A stretch of DNA of 64,000 nucleotides from Streptomyces sp. NRRL F-6131 (GTDB lineage Bacteria > Actinomycetota > Actinomycetes > Streptomycetales > Streptomycetaceae). The notes under the pieces were generated by a model. That model had not been told where the DNA came from. It searched no databases and worked only from the letters and a program-made list of their open reading frames with translations. This document shows positions 63,565-64,000 of the stretch, piece by piece (position 1 is the stretch's first letter; every line of letters begins with the position of its first letter). The stretch covers positions 1 to 64,000 of the forward strand of contig JOHN01000048.1 in NCBI GenBank assembly GCA_000719695.1. The letters are read 5' to 3'. The position numbers were made by a program, and so were the translations under genes.

Positions 63565-64000
63565 TCAGGCGTCGCCGCCCGCGGCGCCCGGGTCGGCCGC
63601 CGCCACGTCGAGCAGCTGGTAGCGGTCGATCGCGTCCTTCAGCACGCTGCGCTCGATCTTGCCCTGCTTGGCCAGCTCGGTGAGCACGGCCAGCACGACG
63701 GACTGCGCGTCGATGTGGAAGTAGCGACGGGCCGCGCCACGGGTGTCGGCGAAGCCGAAGCCGTCGGCACCCAGCGACTGGTACTGACCCGGCACCCAGC
63801 GGGCGATCTGGTCCGGCACCGCGCGCATCCAGTCGGACACCGCGACGAACGGGCCCTCGGCGCCCTGGAGCTTGCTGGTCACGTACGGGACGCGCTGCTG
63901 CTCCTCGGGGTGCAGCAGGTTGAACTCCTCGGCCTCCACCGCGTCGCGGCGCAGCTCGTTCCAGGAGGTCGCGGACCAGACGTCGGCCTTGACGTTCCAC
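63565..64000 (-). CDS. aceE: Pyruvate dehydrogenase E1 (AceE), 3' end only
   Basis: The last 145 codons of a gene continuing past the right edge. The fragment matches the C-terminal domain of the homodimeric AceE-type E1: [63 protein letters not shown] and [23 protein letters not shown]. AceE decarboxylates pyruvate with thiamine diphosphate, feeding acetyl groups to E2 for acetyl-CoA. The catalytic and ThDP-binding parts are outside the window. An internal ATG at 63939 is not a start. Confidence 0.93.
   Translation of the reverse strand, partial: WNVKADVWSATSWNELRRDAVEAEEFNLLHPEEQQRVPYVTSKLQGAEGPFVAVSDWMRAVPDQIARWVPGQYQSLGADGFGFADTRGAARRYFHIDAQSVVLAVLTELAKQGKIERSVLKDAIDRYQLLDVAAADPGAAGGDA

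Overview
The window is high-GC DNA (strong G/C bias at third codon positions, GTG starts, GC-rich hairpin terminators) with a gene set typical of a streptomycete (Streptomyces or Kitasatospora) chromosome. The markers are a FasR-fabD-fabH-acpP-fabF fatty-acid locus, an aceE-type pyruvate dehydrogenase E1, pyruvate phosphate dikinase, a dgt-dnaG-group 2 sigma factor block, DUF3145, PAC2, LCP and DUF2690 proteins. I see no insertion sequence, phage, CRISPR array or modular PKS/NRPS cluster. It reads as ordinary chromosome with small regulatory modules between housekeeping genes.

Layout. 1-3 kb: a partial coiled-coil protein, a NADAR N-glycosidase, a glyoxalase-fold protein, and a compact unit of a 29-residue membrane peptide, an ECF sigma factor and a cysteine-bearing membrane protein. 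3-9.5 kb: an MFS exporter divergent from an MmyB-type regulator with palindromes between them, two unidentified genes, and a histidine kinase/response regulator/DUF4097 operon. 9.6-16 kb: dusB, ppdK behind a 560-bp leader, a secreted RNase Sa-like lipoprotein, and a membrane protein with a PadR/MarR-like winged-helix regulator. 16-22 kb: an AbiEi-like protein divergent from an ADP-ribosylglycohydrolase, then a GNAT acetyltransferase, a PAC2 protein and an SGNH lipoprotein. 22.5-27.4 kb: dgt, dnaG and a group 2 sigma factor. 27.4-38.7 kb: a transmembrane HTH/DUF2690 protein, a glutamate decarboxylase gene broken by an in-frame TAG, xylulokinase, YtxH, two tRNA-Asn genes, a serine protease lipoprotein, a CAT-anticodon tRNA, a D-cysteine desulfhydrase-like enzyme, an LCP protein, and MarR divergent from an NADP oxidoreductase.

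39-45 kb carries DUF3145 and the type II fatty-acid synthase genes, transcribed leftward in the order fasR, fabD, fabH, acpP, fabF. 45-49 kb has a pirin, a serine hydrolase, a MerR regulator, and a DinB-like protein divergent from a WYL regulator across a perfect palindrome. 48.9-57.7 kb is the most accessory-looking part: a galactose-oxidase-like copper radical oxidase followed directly by a DyP peroxidase fused to four C-terminal repeats, an acyltransferase-3 membrane protein, and two paralogous secreted DUF1023 alpha/beta hydrolases at the edges. 57.8-64 kb has a second NarL-type two-component system, TetR divergent from a 14-TM MFS pump, an unidentified Pro-rich membrane protein, and the 3' end of aceE at the right edge.

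Functional links visible in the sequence: the oxidase should make H2O2 that the adjacent peroxidase could consume; the fab genes are probably FasR-activated; and four divergent regulator/target pairs (MmyB-MFS, MarR-oxidoreductase, WYL-DinB-like, TetR-MFS) carry clear inverted repeats between the genes.
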